Part shown: positions 38,943-47,585 of the stretch, in pieces
How the letters are laid out: each line of letters begins with the position of its first letter
How positions within the stretch are numbered: position 1 is the first letter of the stretch
NCBI RefSeq assembly: GCF_040215105.1
Contig: NZ_CP157875.1
Coordinates: forward strand, 2,161,501 to 2,225,500
DNA: 64,000 nt
Reading direction: 5' to 3'
From: Aeromonas veronii
GTDB lineage: Bacteria > Pseudomonadota > Gammaproteobacteria > Enterobacterales > Aeromonadaceae
Made by a program: the position numbers and the translations under genes
The notes under the pieces: generated by a model
What the model was told of the DNA's origin: nothing
Database searches by the model: none
The model's input: only the letters and a program-made list of their open reading frames with translations

Positions 38943-39215
38943 ATGAGCCAGAATATCACGCAAGAAAAACCGCTTTCAGAGCCGCAGGACAATGCCGAGC
39001 GTCAGCGCCAACATGTGAAGCGCAAGCAGGAGAGTCACAGCCGGTTGCAATGCTGGATCAGCAATCGTCACGCCGAGCGGTTGCAGGATCTCGGCCAACA
39101 TCTGGAAGACAGTCAAGCCTCTCTCATCGAACAGGCCATCGATCTGCTCTACCAGCACGAACTGGTGCCCAGCTATCGCGAAGCAGAGAGCCCCCTCCCG
39201 GATCCGGTGGAATAA
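38943..39215 (+). CDS. Small helical protein, possible ribbon-helix-helix type
   Basis: 90 residues from ATG 38943 (frame opens at 38928). The centre LQCWISNRHAERLQDLGQHL and the following EDSQASLIEQAIDLLYQ reads as a short strand and two helices, the arrangement of Arc/CopG-like DNA-binding proteins. The rest is Gln/Glu-rich. No partner gene is evident. The assignment is a guess from pattern, and the protein may be a lineage-specific regulator. Confidence 0.5.
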   Translation: MSQNITQEKPLSEPQDNAERQRQHVKRKQESHSRLQCWISNRHAERLQDLGQHLEDSQASLIEQAIDLLYQHELVPSYREAESPLPDPVE

Positions 39216-39252
39216 AGAGAACACGAGCAGCGATCTTCATTTGTGAGGGCAT

Positions 39253-39286
39253 AAAAAAAGCCAGGTACGAATTCCTTGTACCTGGC
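39253..39286 (-). terminator. Rho-independent terminator of rsmF
   Basis: GCCAGGTAC / GTACCTGGC stem with loop GAATTCCTT; on the minus strand it is followed by T7. It lies 190 bp beyond the rsmF stop. Confidence 0.8.
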
Positions 39287-39473
39287 ATAGGGGAATTGGC
39301 TCCTTGCAGAGCCGTGCGCTAACGGGTGTGCAGATAGCCTTAAGCGTAGACAAGACCCAAGGCATTTCAAGATCTGACTAAAAGTTCAACCAGAGTGTAG
39401 GTTTTTCAGACTCGTTCAGGTTTAGCATCAGTCTGTGACGCCATCGAACCAACCCCAGCCACCGGCATACCAC

Positions 39474-40904
39474 TCACCCATTGAACAGGTTGTTGTCGCG
39501 CACCAGCTCACGGGGGAGGGCATTCTTGACCCGACTGCCGACCCATTTCCCCATGCCCAGCGGCTGTCCCTGATAACGGACGATCACTTCGCCGGATCCT
39601 GCTGCCAGCTCCGGCCAGACATCCCGCCCCATCATGTACTCCCGCGCATTGTTCGAATCCAGCTCCACCACCCCGTGAGTGGCCGCGCCGCCATAGGCCA
39701 GCGCCCACTCGTGGGTCAGGCGATACCCCTTCTTGAAGGTTTCCGCCAGCTTGATGCCGATGCGATCGAAGCGCAGCTTGCCCTGCAGCTCCCCGAATAC
39801 CTCGGGGAAGAGCCAGATCTCATCGTTGCGCCCATAAAGCACGCCTCGGGGCGCCACCCCGAAGTTGGCTCCGATCTCGCGCACCATGGGCTCACTCTCT
39901 TTTGCCGGCAGCGGCAGATAGGGGAACTTGCCGAGCTTGCCCGGTTTGAACAGGGGGTTGGGCACCGAATGATGTTTGCGAAGACGGGCGACAAAGAAGC
40001 CTTCACTGTCGAAGATCTGGGGCCAGACATGCAGGTAACCCTCGGCCGTGCAGGCCTTGTCCGCACCGGGAAAGAGGTCCGCGAGCGAGTCAAAACTCAG
40101 GGCATCGCCGAATTTATCCAGCAAGGATTGGCAGATGGCCTGGTTCTCCAGGGTGCTCAAGGTGCAGGTGGAGTAGACCAGCACGCCGCCGGGTTTGAGG
40201 GCATGGAAGGCGCTTTCCAGCAGTCCGGCCTGCACCGCCGCTATCTCATCGATGCTCGCCAGGCTCCAGTTGCGCAGGGCATCGTCGTCCTTGCGCACCG
40301 TCCCTTCACCGGAGCAGGGGGCGTCCAGCAGAATGGCGTCGAAGGTCTCCGGCAACCACTGGCCAAAGACCTTGGCATCGAAATGGGTCATGCCGACATT
40401 GGTCACGCCGCAGCGCTGGATGTTGGCACTCAGCACCTTGAGGCGGCTGCTGGAGTATTCGTTGGCCACCAGCATGCCCTGATTGTTCATCAGTGCCGCA
40501 ATCTGGGTGGTCTTGGATCCCGGCGCCGCCGCCGCATCCAGCAAGATGCCATCCCGTTTGACCTTGTCGCTGGCAAAGAGCGCCGTTACCGGCAGCATGG
40601 AACTCGCCTCCTGGATATAGAAGAGGCCGCTCAGGTGCTCGGCGGTGTTGCCAAGGGGCACGCTTTCGTCCTCTCGACTCAGCCAGAAGCCGGTCTCGCA
40701 CCAGGGCACGGGATCCAGCAGCCAGCCCAGCTGCTGCATCTGCAAGACAAATTCAGGGACGCCGATCTTGAGGGTATTGACCCGTATGCTGCGGCGCAGC
40801 GGTCGTCGGCAGCTCGCCACGAACTCATCCATGGAGAGGTGATCGGGCATGATGGCGGCGATATGACGCAGGAAGTGATCGGGGAGGTAGGTGTTGTCGT
40901 GCAC
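39474..40904 (-). CDS. rsmF: 16S rRNA m5C1407 methyltransferase
   Basis: About 476 residues. It methylates C1407 in 16S rRNA of the 30S subunit. SAM-binding DAAAAPGSKTTQIAALM, DAPCSGEGTVRKD with the TC/PC-type catalytic Cys, and YSTCTLSTLENQ with the second Cys are visible; a C-terminal RNA-binding region follows. The frame extends to 40940, but E. coli RsmF begins just before PDxFL, so GTG at 40904 (VHDNTYLPDHFL) is a good alternative to the ATG at 40940. It follows letB on the same strand across a terminator. Confidence 0.93.
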   Translation of the reverse strand: MHDNTYLPDHFLRHIAAIMPDHLSMDEFVASCRRPLRRSIRVNTLKIGVPEFVLQMQQLGWLLDPVPWCETGFWLSREDESVPLGNTAEHLSGLFYIQEASSMLPVTALFASDKVKRDGILLDAAAAPGSKTTQIAALMNNQGMLVANEYSSSRLKVLSANIQRCGVTNVGMTHFDAKVFGQWLPETFDAILLDAPCSGEGTVRKDDDALRNWSLASIDEIAAVQAGLLESAFHALKPGGVLVYSTCTLSTLENQAICQSLLDKFGDALSFDSLADLFPGADKACTAEGYLHVWPQIFDSEGFFVARLRKHHSVPNPLFKPGKLGKFPYLPLPAKESEPMVREIGANFGVAPRGVLYGRNDEIWLFPEVFGELQGKLRFDRIGIKLAETFKKGYRLTHEWALAYGGAATHGVVELDSNNAREYMMGRDVWPELAAGSGEVIVRYQGQPLGMGKWVGSRVKNALPRELVRDNNLFNG

Positions 40905-41001
40905 GGTGCAATCTCGCGGACCCAAAACAAGGGGCGACATCTTATCACAGGGAGTGCTCCCTCTTCAGGCCACTTTCATGGCGCAGCGACCCTCCGCTCA
41001 A

Positions 41002-41032
41002 TAAAAAACCGGCCAGAGGCCGGTTTTCTTCA
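41002..41032 (-). terminator. Rho-independent terminator of letB
   Basis: AACCGGCC AGA GGCCGGTT with T-runs on both sides in the appropriate strands. It separates letB from rsmF. Confidence 0.85.
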
Positions 41033-41044
41033 AGCAGGAGAGGA

Positions 41045-43597
41045 TCAAGGCTGGATGCGGGGGCTCCACTCCAGCCACTCTTTCTCCGCCTTGCCGTAAA
41101 GGGGATAGCTGTGGCCACCCTTGACGGTGGGGCCCATCTCCCGCTCCGGCGTGTTGAAGGCGATACCACCGGCCAGCAGACTCTGCACGGTTTCCACTTC
41201 TATGGTGCCGCCGGTGAGGCCGATGTCCGCCTTGACGCCGGAGACATTCCAGAAGCGGCTGTTGGCCCGCACCAGATGGGCATACTCCTTGTCGATGCTC
41301 ACATCGATCAGCACCTCGCTGCCATCGCGGGCCAGGGCGACCCGGGTCACGCTGCCCACCACCAGCTTGCGAAACAGCAAGGGGCTGCCGACGCTGATCC
41401 CGCTGACGGAAGGGCTCTTGAGGGTCAGGACCAGGCCGGTGGGGCCACTTTGACTCAAGGGGAAACGCTCCTTGCCGGCGCCCTGGCCAGGACTGGCCTC
41501 GACGAAGGCGCCCTTGATCAGGGTGTCGAGGTGAGAGACGCCCCCCAGCCCCAGCTTGGCCTGTACCAGGGTGAAGCGGGCACCGGATTGCAGGAAGCGC
41601 TCGGCATACTGGTTGTCTAGCTCCGCCTTGAAGCTCACCTGGCCGAGGGAGGGATCCAGCAGTACCTGCTCAATCTTGCCGATGTCCACCCCACGATAGC
41701 GGATGGGACTGCCGACCCCCAGACCCGGATTGCTCTCGGCCACCAGGGTCAGCGTTCTCACCTGGGTTTGCGCCTGCTCCTTGCTGTCAAACAGCTGGTG
41801 GCTGCTGCGACCGGTGCCGAGGCGGTCAAACTCGATGGCTCCGCGCAGCAAGGTGGCGAGGTTGCCCATCTTGACCTGCACGCCGTCGAGCCGGATCTTG
41901 CCGTCGATGGCCGCCTTCTTCCAGAACTGGGGGAGCTGCCTGAGCAGGGGGGCATAAGTGGCATCGATCTCGAGGGTGATCTCGACCCCCTTGGCGTCAG
42001 CCTTGAGCCCCTTGACCCGGCCTGCCTCCAGTCCCAGATAGAGCACGGGGGAGCCAATCCCGATCCCGTCGGCCTGGTCGGTCCGCAGCAACCAGCGCTC
42101 CGGTTTGGCATTGCGACTGCCGAGCAGCGCCAGCTCTTCGCTGGGGTAGAGGCGGTCGATCCGCTCCCCCGAGGGCGCCTGAACGAGCTTGATGCCGCCG
42201 CCGAGCCAGGCGCTGGCCGGGCTGGTATCAACCTTGATGCCCGCGAGGCTCGCATCGATCTGCAAGGGGGAGGCGCGGTAGAAGCGAGCTCGATTCAGCA
42301 AGGCGCGATGGGCCTCTTCCACCCGCAGGGCGACCCTGGCATTGCCGCTGGCATCCAGACTGAGCGGCCCCACCTGACCTATCTGCAATCCCTTGAACCA
42401 GAGTGGGGCGCCCTCGCTCAAGCCGGCGAGATCGTCAGCCTGCAGAGTCAGGAGGATGCCGCCCACTTGTCCCTGGCTCTCTAGGGTCATGGCATGCACT
42501 CGCTCACCGGCCACGTAGTCCAGGCGAATGGCGGGACCGGCCAGCAGGCGATCCGCATGCTTGAGGCCGGAGGGGGAGAGGGAGATCGCTTCCCACACCA
42601 GACGGCTCTTGCCGGTCATCCTGAAGGCCTGCTCCGGATTGATCAGCGCCGTCACCTCCCGGCCCTGCTGGGTCAGGCGGATGGGATCGATGCGGCCAAT
42701 CTCGATGCCCTCAAACAGGATGGGCATCCCTCCCTTGATGGGCAGCGAGCCCGCCTGGATCTGAATGCGCTCACCGCGCGCCGCCTCGGCCAGCCCCTTG
42801 TAGAGGGTGAAGTTCTGGCCCTTCTCGGCAGAGGCCGAGCCCTTGGGAGAGTCGAAGGCGATGCCGCCGCTCAGTATGGAGGTGAGGCTGCCGGCTTCCA
42901 CCTTGACCCCTTCCAGGCTGAAGGAGCCCTTGATGCCGCTGATGTTCCAGAAGCGGGTGTCGGTCTTGATGAGGTGCTCAAAGCGCGGTTCGATCACCAG
43001 ATCCAGGATCACGTTCTGGTTCTCCTCACCGAGGCGGGTATTGATGACACTGCCCACCTCCAGCCCGCGGAAATAGATCTTGGCACCAATACCCACCGAC
43101 CCCAGGGAGTCGGCCGTCAGATGCAGGGTGCGCCCCTGGGCCTGATAGCCGGGGGGAGGGCCGTCAATGGCGTCGAACTCATCCTCTTGCGGGTTGTTCT
43201 CCCGCCCGGGTTGCAGGTTGATGTAGTTGCCGGAGACCAGGGTGTCGAGGCCGGAGATCTCGGTGAGTGACGCCTTGGGACTTACCAGCCAGAAGTCGGA
43301 CCCCTTGCGGATCAGCGGACGGGCGCGGCTGTCCACCTTGGCCAGCACGGCGATCTTGCGGCCGTCGGCGGCGAGCTCCAGCTCTTGCACGACGCCGATG
43401 GCCACCCCTTGATAGCGCAGCTGGGTCTTGCCCGGCAAGATGCCGTTGCCCTGGGCAAAGTTGATGCGAATGAGCTGACCGCTGTTGCTCCACTGCTGGT
43501 AGAGGAAGCCCCCCGCCAGCAAGAGTGCGATGGCGGGCAATAACCAGACTGGGGATAACCAGCGATGTTTCTCAATGACGGGTTCAGCCCCGATCAT
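41045..43597 (-). CDS. letB: Lipid transport MCE protein LetB (YebT)
   Basis: 850 residues, near the 877 of E. coli LetB, which forms a seven-ring periplasmic tunnel moving lipids between membranes. One N-terminal membrane helix (LSPVWLLPAIALLLAGGFLY) is followed by repeated MCE domains. Recurrent motifs such as GILPGKTQLRYQGVAIGVV, GMPILFEGIEIGRI, SPVLYLGLEAGRVKGLK and SPIRYRGVDIGKIEQV recur about every 115-120 residues, giving about seven repeats by eye. It lies directly downstream of two LetA-like genes. Confidence 0.93.
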   Translation of the reverse strand: MIGAEPVIEKHRWLSPVWLLPAIALLLAGGFLYQQWSNSGQLIRINFAQGNGILPGKTQLRYQGVAIGVVQELELAADGRKIAVLAKVDSRARPLIRKGSDFWLVSPKASLTEISGLDTLVSGNYINLQPGRENNPQEDEFDAIDGPPPGYQAQGRTLHLTADSLGSVGIGAKIYFRGLEVGSVINTRLGEENQNVILDLVIEPRFEHLIKTDTRFWNISGIKGSFSLEGVKVEAGSLTSILSGGIAFDSPKGSASAEKGQNFTLYKGLAEAARGERIQIQAGSLPIKGGMPILFEGIEIGRIDPIRLTQQGREVTALINPEQAFRMTGKSRLVWEAISLSPSGLKHADRLLAGPAIRLDYVAGERVHAMTLESQGQVGGILLTLQADDLAGLSEGAPLWFKGLQIGQVGPLSLDASGNARVALRVEEAHRALLNRARFYRASPLQIDASLAGIKVDTSPASAWLGGGIKLVQAPSGERIDRLYPSEELALLGSRNAKPERWLLRTDQADGIGIGSPVLYLGLEAGRVKGLKADAKGVEITLEIDATYAPLLRQLPQFWKKAAIDGKIRLDGVQVKMGNLATLLRGAIEFDRLGTGRSSHQLFDSKEQAQTQVRTLTLVAESNPGLGVGSPIRYRGVDIGKIEQVLLDPSLGQVSFKAELDNQYAERFLQSGARFTLVQAKLGLGGVSHLDTLIKGAFVEASPGQGAGKERFPLSQSGPTGLVLTLKSPSVSGISVGSPLLFRKLVVGSVTRVALARDGSEVLIDVSIDKEYAHLVRANSRFWNVSGVKADIGLTGGTIEVETVQSLLAGGIAFNTPEREMGPTVKGGHSYPLYGKAEKEWLEWSPRIQP

Positions 43598-43652
43598 ACC
43601 GACTCCTTACATTGGCCGTGGTAACAGCACATCCGATACAGACGAAAATAGA

Positions 43653-44261
43653 CTAGCGAGATGCCTTGTCCCATAACAGGCGGGTATCCAGCATCCGCGC
43701 CGACATCATGGTGAGCACCACCACGCCGGCGAAGGCGGTGGCGCCGGGGCCGGCCCGCACGTTGAGCAACACACCCCGATCCACCAGCGCCACCATGAGG
43801 GAGATGACGAAAAGATCCAGCATGGACCAGCGGCCGATGAAATCGATGATGCGATACATGATGAGCTGGCGTTTGCGTCGCACCGGCTTGCTCCGTTGCA
43901 GCTGCCAGCAGATCCAGCCCAGCCCCAGGATCTTGCCGATGGGCACTATGATGCTCGCGGTCAGCACTATGGTGGCGATCCCCGACATCTTGCTGCGATA
44001 GAGCGCCATGATACCGCTGAAGATGGTATCGGACTGCAGTAAACCCTTGTTGTAGAAGTGGGTGATGGGCAGCAGATTGGCGGGCAGCAACATGAAGGTG
44101 GCGAGCGCCAGCAGCCCCCAAGACCAGGCAAGGGATCTGGGGATACGCATCTGCAGATGGCTGTGGCAGCGCGGGCAGCTCGCGCCGCTCTGATAGCGCA
44201 CCAGCAGGCCGCAGGTGTGGCAGCGGCAGAGCCCGAGCTCACGGGCGCTGGTCTGACTCAT
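43653..44261 (-). CDS. LetA/PqiA-like membrane protein, second half
   Basis: 202 residues starting MSQTSARELGLCRCHTCG. The zinc-ribbon-like C-x2-C ... C-x2-C (CRCHTCG, CPRCHSHLQ) precedes four hydrophobic segments with the PqiA pattern PITHFYNKGLL, MSGIATIVLTASIIVPIGKI and IDFIGRWSMLDLFVISLMVALVD. E. coli LetA (YebS) has two such halves in one chain; here each half is a gene. It overlaps the upstream gene by 23 bp, so translation is coupled. It probably supplies lipids to LetB at the inner membrane. Confidence 0.85.
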   Translation of the reverse strand: MSQTSARELGLCRCHTCGLLVRYQSGASCPRCHSHLQMRIPRSLAWSWGLLALATFMLLPANLLPITHFYNKGLLQSDTIFSGIMALYRSKMSGIATIVLTASIIVPIGKILGLGWICWQLQRSKPVRRKRQLIMYRIIDFIGRWSMLDLFVISLMVALVDRGVLLNVRAGPGATAFAGVVVLTMMSARMLDTRLLWDKASR

Positions 44262-44883
44262 GGGCCGGCTCCTGTGAGGGGGTGTGCAGAGCAATCTTCT
44301 CCCAGTAAGGGGAGGGGTCGAACAGGATCAGCAGCGTCATGTTGAGCAGCATCAGGATCCCGAGGCTCAACAAGCCGCCCCCCAACCGCACATCGGCGAT
44401 GTCGATGAGCTTGAACAGGGCGACCAGCAGGCTGACGATGTAGACCTCCAGCATGGCCCAGTGGCGAAACACCTCGACGAGTTTCAAGGTCGGCGCCAGT
44501 ATGTGCCAGCGCTTGGCAAGGCCGGAGGCGAGGGTGAAGATCCCGAGCAGCAAGCCCGTCGGCGCCAGAGCGGCGCACCAGAGTACCAAGCCCGCCACCC
44601 AGAATTCGCGCTCTTCAAACAGCACCAGTATGCCCTTGAGCAGGTTGGCGTCCGAGTTGACCCCCGCGAGCCGCAGGTAGATGAGGGGTTCGAAGAAGGC
44701 CGACGGCAGCAACAGCAACCCCGTGATGGTGAGCGCCATCAACTGGGAAGATCGGAAGGCGTAGCGCCCGTACAGGTGCTGATGACAGCGGGGACAATGG
44801 GCATGACGACGCAGCGGCAATAACTTGCGTTCGATCAGCAAGTCGCAGGCCGGGCAAACGGTCACGGAACGGGTCTCCGACAT
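44239..44883 (-). CDS. LetA/PqiA-like membrane protein, first half
   Basis: 214 residues from MSETRSVTVCPACDLL; the frame opens earlier at 44988 but the family starts just before the CPAC knuckle. CPACD and CPRCHQHLY form the zinc-ribbon-like unit. Hydrophobic segments and ALTITGLLLLPSAFFEPLIYL and FRHWAMLEVYIVSLLVALFKLIDIADV follow the PqiA plan. First gene of the letA1-letA2-letB operon. Confidence 0.85.
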   Translation of the reverse strand: MSETRSVTVCPACDLLIERKLLPLRRHAHCPRCHQHLYGRYAFRSSQLMALTITGLLLLPSAFFEPLIYLRLAGVNSDANLLKGILVLFEEREFWVAGLVLWCAALAPTGLLLGIFTLASGLAKRWHILAPTLKLVEVFRHWAMLEVYIVSLLVALFKLIDIADVRLGGGLLSLGILMLLNMTLLILFDPSPYWEKIALHTPSQEPAHESDQRP

Positions 44884-45087
44884 ACGATTCAACCTGTTGA
44901 AGGAATTGACAAAATTTACCCTAAAACCAGCCAGCTGTCTTGCCCGGGCACCGCCTTGCCCCAAGAAAAGTGTGTCGGCATGTTGCATACCGGGGGGATG
45001 ACTCGTCTTGTCCGCCCGTCATCAGGATCCCGCCAGGGCCTAGATGATCGCCGTCAGTGCCTTGGAACGGATAGCTGTTTACAAACA

Positions 45088-45103
45088 CTGTATATCCGTA
45101 CAT
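45088..45103 (+). promoter_or_regulatory. LexA (SOS) box upstream of yebG
   Basis: CTGT-ATATCCGT-ACAT matches CTGT-N8-ACAG with one mismatch. It lies 35 bp before the yebG ATG. E. coli yebG is LexA-regulated, so SOS control here is likely. Confidence 0.7.
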
Positions 45104-45137
45104 ATAATTATCTCACTATCATGAGGAGGACGCCATC

Positions 45138-45452
45138 ATGGCCGTTGAGATCAAGTATGTAGTGGTGCGTGGGGGAGTGGAGAAGATGACCTTTACCAGC
45201 AAGAAAGAGGCGGATGCCTATGACAAGCTGCTGGATACCGCCGACGAACTGATGACAGTGTTGGCCACTGCGCCGGTGGAACTGACCCCGGAGCAGCAAG
45301 AGGGGCTGGCCTTCTACCTGGCCGAGCAGCGGGATCTGCTGCAAAGCGTCTTGCGAGGCGGCAAAGGGCAGGGGATCCCCGCCAGGGATGAGAAAAGCGA
45401 GGCTATCTCTGCCGACAAGCCCAAGGGTAAATCCCTCAAGAGCGTGGCCTGA
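45138..45452 (+). CDS. yebG: DNA damage-inducible protein YebG
   Basis: 104 residues. It starts MAVEIKYVVVRGGVEKMTFTSKK and continues EADAYDKLLDTADEL, nearly identical in pattern to E. coli YebG. The C-terminal 30 residues (Lys/Ser-rich) are divergent, as is usual. GAGGAGG gives a strong ribosome site. Function in the SOS response is unknown even in E. coli. A LexA-like box lies just upstream. Confidence 0.92.
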   Translation: MAVEIKYVVVRGGVEKMTFTSKKEADAYDKLLDTADELMTVLATAPVELTPEQQEGLAFYLAEQRDLLQSVLRGGKGQGIPARDEKSEAISADKPKGKSLKSVA

Positions 45453-45655
45453 GGGGGAGGCGGGTAGCAGAAGCCTTCACGGGGAGAGAACTGGGTGGTT
45501 TATTCAGATATCCAGTTTTTAAATTCATTTTTATTGATATTTACCCCGAGAATTTTCCAACCAACCTGCATATTCATTGAATAATAACGCTAGCGCGGTG
45601 ATGGCGGTGCCACCAGGAGGCAGGCCCGTATTGATCCCGCCAAGCCGGGCAATGA
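45453..45655. other. Intergenic region between yebG and the recombinase palindrome
   Basis: About 200 bp, AT-rich in its middle (45500-45590), with no coding frame that I can support. A near-palindrome TGGCGGTGCCACCA occurs at about 45602-45615. Confidence 0.4.
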
Positions 45656-45679
45656 TGCCGATAACCCCATTTATCGGCA
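45656..45679. repeat. Palindrome TGCCGATAA-N6-TTATCGGCA upstream of the second recombinase
   Basis: Perfect 9-bp arms around the spacer CCCCAT. The ATAA-N6-TTAT centre matches the palindrome at 26949 and the Xer core geometry. The sequence, with one more T, recurs identically (25 bp, same orientation) at 54533 inside prophage 1; a copy with a different spacer is at 62933. It lies 45 bp before the recombinase ATG. Confidence 0.85.
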
Positions 45680-45724
45680 TCAGGCTCGAACCCTGTCACA
45701 CCTTATTTCAACAACAAGAACGCC

Positions 45725-47002
45725 ATGACTCATCCGTCTCTACCCCCCGCCATGCCACTGTTCGATAGCCTGCTCCATCTGGAGGCGGGCAACCCGCTGG
45801 TCAACCAGTATCTGGCCAATCTCAGCCTGGGGAATGTACCGGATGCGGGACTCGTCTATGAGCTCGCCGTCGACTGGCTGCTGGAGCAGCGCCACAGCGA
45901 AAACAATTACAAAACCTATCGCAGCGAGCTGACCACCTTTTTTCACTGGTGTTTCGCGGAGCTGGCCATCAGCCCCAAGGATCTTACCCGGCGCATCATG
46001 ATGCGCTATCTCGACTACTGCCAGGCGCCGCCGACGACGCTTATCGCTTATCGCAACGTCGCCCAGTTCGTGCAGGACAAGGAGTGGGGAGAGCGGCTGC
46101 CCAATCCCCTGTGGCGGCCATTTCTGGGCAAGCGGGAACTGGGGCGGGAGCTGCCATACCGCTTAAGCGAGCAGGCCATGAAGACCAAGCTCGCCATCCT
46201 CTCGAGTTTCTTCCAATTCCTCGTCCAGGAAGAGTACATGGATCGCAATCCCGCCCTGTTGCTGCAACGGGTCAATCGCCCCGTGCAGCCGCAGCAGGAG
46301 GAGCAGAGCCAATCCTTTTCCGAACTGCAGTGGGCCTATGTCATGCAGGCGGCCGAACAATTGGCAGAAGAAAATCCCGTTCAGCACGAGCGAAGCAGAT
46401 TTCTCATCTGCCTGATGTATGCCTGTTATCTGCGGATCTCCGAGGTCGCCGCCAGACCCGGTTTCAGCCCGGTGATGAGCCAGTTTCGGCGCGACGCCAA
46501 GACGGGCGTCTGGGGCTATTTCATCCCGCGCAGCAAAGGCGGCAAGCGGCGCACCGTTGCGGTGTCACAGGCCTTGCTGGATGCGCTCAAGCGCTATCGC
46601 ACCTTTTTAGGATTGCCTGCCTTGCCGGCGCCAGGCGATCAGACGCCACTCTTCATACGCCACAAGGCGGCGGCTCACGGTCGTGAACAGGGTGAGCTCA
46701 ATGCCAACCTCGGGATCCGTCAGTTGAGAGAACTGGTGATGGCGGTACTCGAACAAGCGGCTCATCTGGCCGAACAGGATGGCTTTGCCCAGGATGCCGC
46801 CGAGATGCGCAGCCTGACGCCGCACTCCATCCGCCACACCGGCATTACGCATGACATCAACTTGAACGGCCGGCCGTTGTCCCACGTACAAGCCGACGCA
46901 GGCCACGACAGCATAGACACCACCTCCAAGTATTTGCATACCGGTCACAGCGAACGGCACGAAAGCGCCAACCGCAAACCGCTGGACCATCTGCACGAAT
47001 GA
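45725..47002 (+). CDS. Second solitary tyrosine recombinase
   Basis: 425 residues. The N-terminal half (about 40-190) is a longer core-binding region: NNYKTYRSELTTFFHWCFA. The catalytic domain has Arg in YACYLRISEVAARP, Lys in RSKGGKRRTVAV, His-x-x-Arg in TPHSIRHTGITHD, His in ADAGHDSIDTTSKYLHTG with the nucleophile Tyr in SKYLHT. It is unrelated in detail to the recombinase at 27038. It ends 72 bp before the dif-like site at 47075. It may be chromosomal, acting on its own palindrome, or belong to the prophage array. It has no excisionase neighbour. Confidence 0.9.
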   Translation: MTHPSLPPAMPLFDSLLHLEAGNPLVNQYLANLSLGNVPDAGLVYELAVDWLLEQRHSENNYKTYRSELTTFFHWCFAELAISPKDLTRRIMMRYLDYCQAPPTTLIAYRNVAQFVQDKEWGERLPNPLWRPFLGKRELGRELPYRLSEQAMKTKLAILSSFFQFLVQEEYMDRNPALLLQRVNRPVQPQQEEQSQSFSELQWAYVMQAAEQLAEENPVQHERSRFLICLMYACYLRISEVAARPGFSPVMSQFRRDAKTGVWGYFIPRSKGGKRRTVAVSQALLDALKRYRTFLGLPALPAPGDQTPLFIRHKAAAHGREQGELNANLGIRQLRELVMAVLEQAAHLAEQDGFAQDAAEMRSLTPHSIRHTGITHDINLNGRPLSHVQADAGHDSIDTTSKYLHTGHSERHESANRKPLDHLHE

Positions 47003-47074
47003 GCCGGAGCAAGACACCATCAAGGTGGTCTACGAGCAGCGCCGACGTCTCCCTCGATATGTCCCCTACAGAAA

Positions 47075-47103
47075 ACCGCGCATAATGCCCGGTTTTGTTA
47101 AAT
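47075..47103 (+). other. dif-like XerC/XerD site, left end of the prophage array
   Basis: ACCGCGCATAA (XerC-like arm, 47075-47085), a 7-nt centre TGCCCGG, and TTTTGTTAAAT (XerD-like arm, 47093-47103). E. coli dif is GGTGCGCATAA-N6-TTATGTTAAAT, so the inner halves of the arms match well. The XerC arm is repeated exactly at 55274 and 63000, the prophage junctions, which is what Xer-mediated inovirus integration produces. Confidence 0.85.
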
Positions 47104-47116
47104 GCCCATCTGAAAC

Positions 47117-47157
47117 CTGCCGATAAGCCAGCCCACGCAATTTTGCTGGTTTATCAG
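47117..47157. repeat. Imperfect inverted repeat near the left phage end
   Basis: CTGCCGATAAGCCAGC and GCTGGTTTATCAGG can pair over about 11 bp (one G-T pair) around a 10-nt loop. It includes one TGCCGATAA half-site. It could be a small origin or regulatory hairpin; no function is shown. Confidence 0.45.
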
Positions 47158-47169
47158 GTATTTACTTGG

Positions 47170-47520
47170 ATGGAACGAGAGTTGACCAAAAACTTCATTT
47201 TTCGTTGGTTTGAATGCGGTTTATCGGAAGAGGAGACGGCAAATCTATGTTTCGTTTCTGTGAGGCAGGTCACATATTGGGATAAGGGTAAAGAGATCCC
47301 ACCTGTCTATAAACGGCTTATGCGTATGGCATCGGGGCGGGAGCTGCCCACGATCTTCAAAGCCTGGGAAGGCTGGCGGATGGCGAATGACTGCCTGATC
47401 TCTCCCAACGGTGTGAGGTTCGATAGAAGAAGGATCGAGGCGTTGGCCGTCATCCATGCAGAACGGACAGAGAAGCAGAAAGAAACTTTCTATTGGAGGA
47501 AGAGACTGGGCATCAACTAA
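47170..47520 (+). CDS. Phage protein of the DUF3653 family
   Basis: 116 residues from ATG 47170; the frame opens from a TTG inside the XerD arm at 47095 but no good ribosome site supports any start. FIFRWFECGLSEEETANLCF, VRQVTYWDKGKEIP, and AWEGWRMANDCLISPNG match the small proteins seen in VGJ-type Vibrio filamentous phages, with an HTH-like first half. In the circular phage it would directly follow the XRE-like regulator, so a shared regulatory unit is likely. Confidence 0.75.
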   Translation: MERELTKNFIFRWFECGLSEEETANLCFVSVRQVTYWDKGKEIPPVYKRLMRMASGRELPTIFKAWEGWRMANDCLISPNGVRFDRRRIEALAVIHAERTEKQKETFYWRKRLGIN

Positions 47521-47525
47521 ACAGA

Positions 47526-47548
47526 GGAGGGGGCAGAAGCCCCCTTTT
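47526..47548 (+). terminator. Rho-independent terminator after the DUF3653 gene
   Basis: GGGGGC AGAA GCCCCC TTTT, just behind the stop codon. Confidence 0.85.
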
Positions 47549-47585
47549 CATATCAGCACAACTTGTACCAATTATTTTATCGGCA

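Noticed and set aside
39435-41099. Long plus-strand open frame opposite rsmF
   Set aside because: It is antisense to rsmF, which has full family motifs. High-GC genes often give such long shadow frames.
47562-47585. A fifth copy of the TGCCGATAA palindrome near 47577
   Set aside because: Only the right arm TTATCGGCA is present; the sequence at the left-arm position (CTTGTACCA) does not match. I treat it as chance or a decayed half-site.
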